Assembly (NCBI GenBank): GCA_002733285.1
Contig: NVVE01000001.1
Span: 230,095 to 237,952, forward strand
Source: Lutibacter sp.
GTDB lineage: Bacteria > Bacteroidota > Bacteroidia > Flavobacteriales > Flavobacteriaceae
Direction: 5' to 3'
DNA length: 7,858 nucleotides
Under the pieces are notes generated by a model, which saw nothing but the letters and a program-made list of their open reading frames with translations, made no database searches and was not told the DNA's origin. Positions 7,305 to 7,858 of the stretch are shown piece by piece (position 1 is the first letter of the stretch; each line of letters begins with the position of its first letter). Made by a program: the position numbers and the translations under genes.

Positions 7305-7858
7305 ATGAAAAATTTAAATTTATTAAACCTAGTTGTAATTGTTCTATTAGTATCGTTAGTTTCTTGTAAAAAACAGCATAAAATTTTTACAGATAATGAT
7401 ATTAAAATAATTCCAAAACCAGTTGAATTAAAGCTTTCTAAAGGCATATTTGAATTTACAAAAAACACCAAATTTGTAATTGAGAATAAAGCCCAAAAAG
7501 AAATTTTCACTGCATTAATTAATAAATTTAAAAATGTTTCTGGTTGGTCTTTTGAAATTGTAAACGAAAAACCATCAAATAATTATATCCAATTTGTAAC
7601 AGATACTAATTTTGATAATGAAGCGTATAAATTAGATGTAAATTCGGATAGAATTAGTATTAGTGCTAAAAACAATGCTGGTTTTATTTATGGTTTAGAA
7701 TCTGTTCGTCAATTACTTCCTGTAGAAATTGAAGGAAGTGAAATTATTGAGAAGGTTGATTGGATTATTCCCAATGTGGTTATAAACGACAAACCTCGTT
7801 TTCAATGGAGAGGTTTAATGTTAGATCTTTCTCGTCATTTTTTCGATAAAGAATATAT
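7305..7858 (+). CDS. GH20 beta-N-acetylhexosaminidase lipoprotein, 3' end cut by window
   Basis: 184 codons are visible from ATG 7305, 5 bases after the isomerase stop; the gene runs off the window. The N-terminus is a lipoprotein signal with L-V-S-C (Cys21). Residues about 34-155 form the GH20b-type domain that precedes the catalytic barrel, opening with I-I-P-K-P-V-E-L and closing with N-N-A-G-F-I-Y-G-L-E-S-V-R-Q-L-L-P. The barrel begins with D-K-P-R-F-Q-W-R-G-L-M-L-D-L-S-R-H-F-F, an unmistakable GH20 signature; Arg169 in W-R-G is the conserved residue that contacts the non-reducing GlcNAc. The catalytic Asp-Glu pair lies beyond the window, so activity cannot be confirmed here. GH20 enzymes remove terminal beta-linked GlcNAc or GalNAc using the substrate acetamido group. 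In this operon it would act on GlcNAc antennae of complex N-glycans or on the chitobiose core. Residues after Cys21 are basic (K-K-Q-H-K), so a periplasmic location is more likely than surface display. Confidence 0.95.
   Translation, partial: MKNLNLLNLVVIVLLVSLVSCKKQHKIFTDNDIKIIPKPVELKLSKGIFEFTKNTKFVIENKAQKEIFTALINKFKNVSGWSFEIVNEKPSNNYIQFVTDTNFDNEAYKLDVNSDRISISAKNNAGFIYGLESVRQLLPVEIEGSEIIEKVDWIIPNVVINDKPRFQWRGLMLDLSRHFFDKEY

Larger units (their letters stand above)
1..7858 (+). other. Probable single operon for N-glycan breakdown (internal segment)
   Basis: Seven co-directional genes are separated by 12, 7, 3, 9, 14 and 5 bases. None of the gaps is long enough to hold a promoter or a terminator hairpin. 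There is no stretch over 300 bases without a gene; in fact no gap exceeds 14 bases. The first and last genes are cut by the window edges, so the operon extends on both sides. Functions fit together as an N-glycan utilisation locus, as described for each gene. Co-transcription is inferred from spacing, not shown. Confidence 0.8.

Noticed and set aside
7289..7510. Open frame on the - strand over the isomerase/GH20 junction
   Set aside because: It is opposite the GH20 signal peptide and N-terminal domain; its hydrophobic residues are the reverse reading of AT-rich coding DNA.
1..7858. CRISPR arrays, tRNA or rRNA genes, insertion sequences, or a defence system
   Set aside because: There are no regular repeats, terminal inverted repeats, transposase motifs or structured RNA signatures, and there is no intergenic space over 14 bases to hold them.

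Overview
The window is AT-rich and all of its genes are on the + strand. The proteins look like those of a Bacteroidota bacterium, most likely a member of the Flavobacteriia. Signs of this are short lipoprotein signal peptides ending in S-C, A-rich leaders instead of Shine-Dalgarno sites, and the enzyme families present (GH92, GH130, GH20, CBM9-like). No species can be named from the sequence.

Layout: (1) 3' part of a GH130 beta-mannoside phosphorylase, 1-831; (2) CBM9-like lipoprotein, 844-1911; (3) lipoprotein with a glycoside-hydrolase-like TIM barrel (GHL10/DUF187 type), activity unknown, 1919-3025; (4) GH92 alpha-mannosidase lipoprotein, 3029-5269; (5) glycosylasparaginase with a Tat-like lipoprotein signal, 5279-6298; (6) class I mannose-6-phosphate isomerase, 6313-7299; (7) 5' part of a GH20 beta-hexosaminidase lipoprotein, 7305-7858. 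Gaps between genes are only 3 to 14 bases. No promoter, terminator, RNA gene, repeat or mobile element is visible, so this reads as the middle of one polycistronic transcript.

The genes fit the breakdown of N-linked glycans. GH92 would trim alpha-mannose, GH20 would remove beta-linked GlcNAc, and glycosylasparaginase would cut the GlcNAc-Asn bond. The cytoplasmic GH130 enzyme would phosphorolyse the core Man-beta-1,4-GlcNAc to mannose 1-phosphate and GlcNAc. The isomerase would send mannose 6-phosphate to fructose 6-phosphate. The glycosylasparaginase is the strongest pointer to N-glycans rather than plant mannan or yeast mannan. Enzymes with no export signal (GH130, isomerase) and those with lipoprotein signals (the other five) divide as this scheme predicts.

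The least explained parts are the TIM-barrel lipoprotein and its CBM9-like neighbour. No SusC/SusD transporter, endo-beta-N-acetylglucosaminidase of GH18 type, PNGase or regulator lies in the window; these may be in the flanks, or the unknown barrel protein may supply a missing cleavage step.
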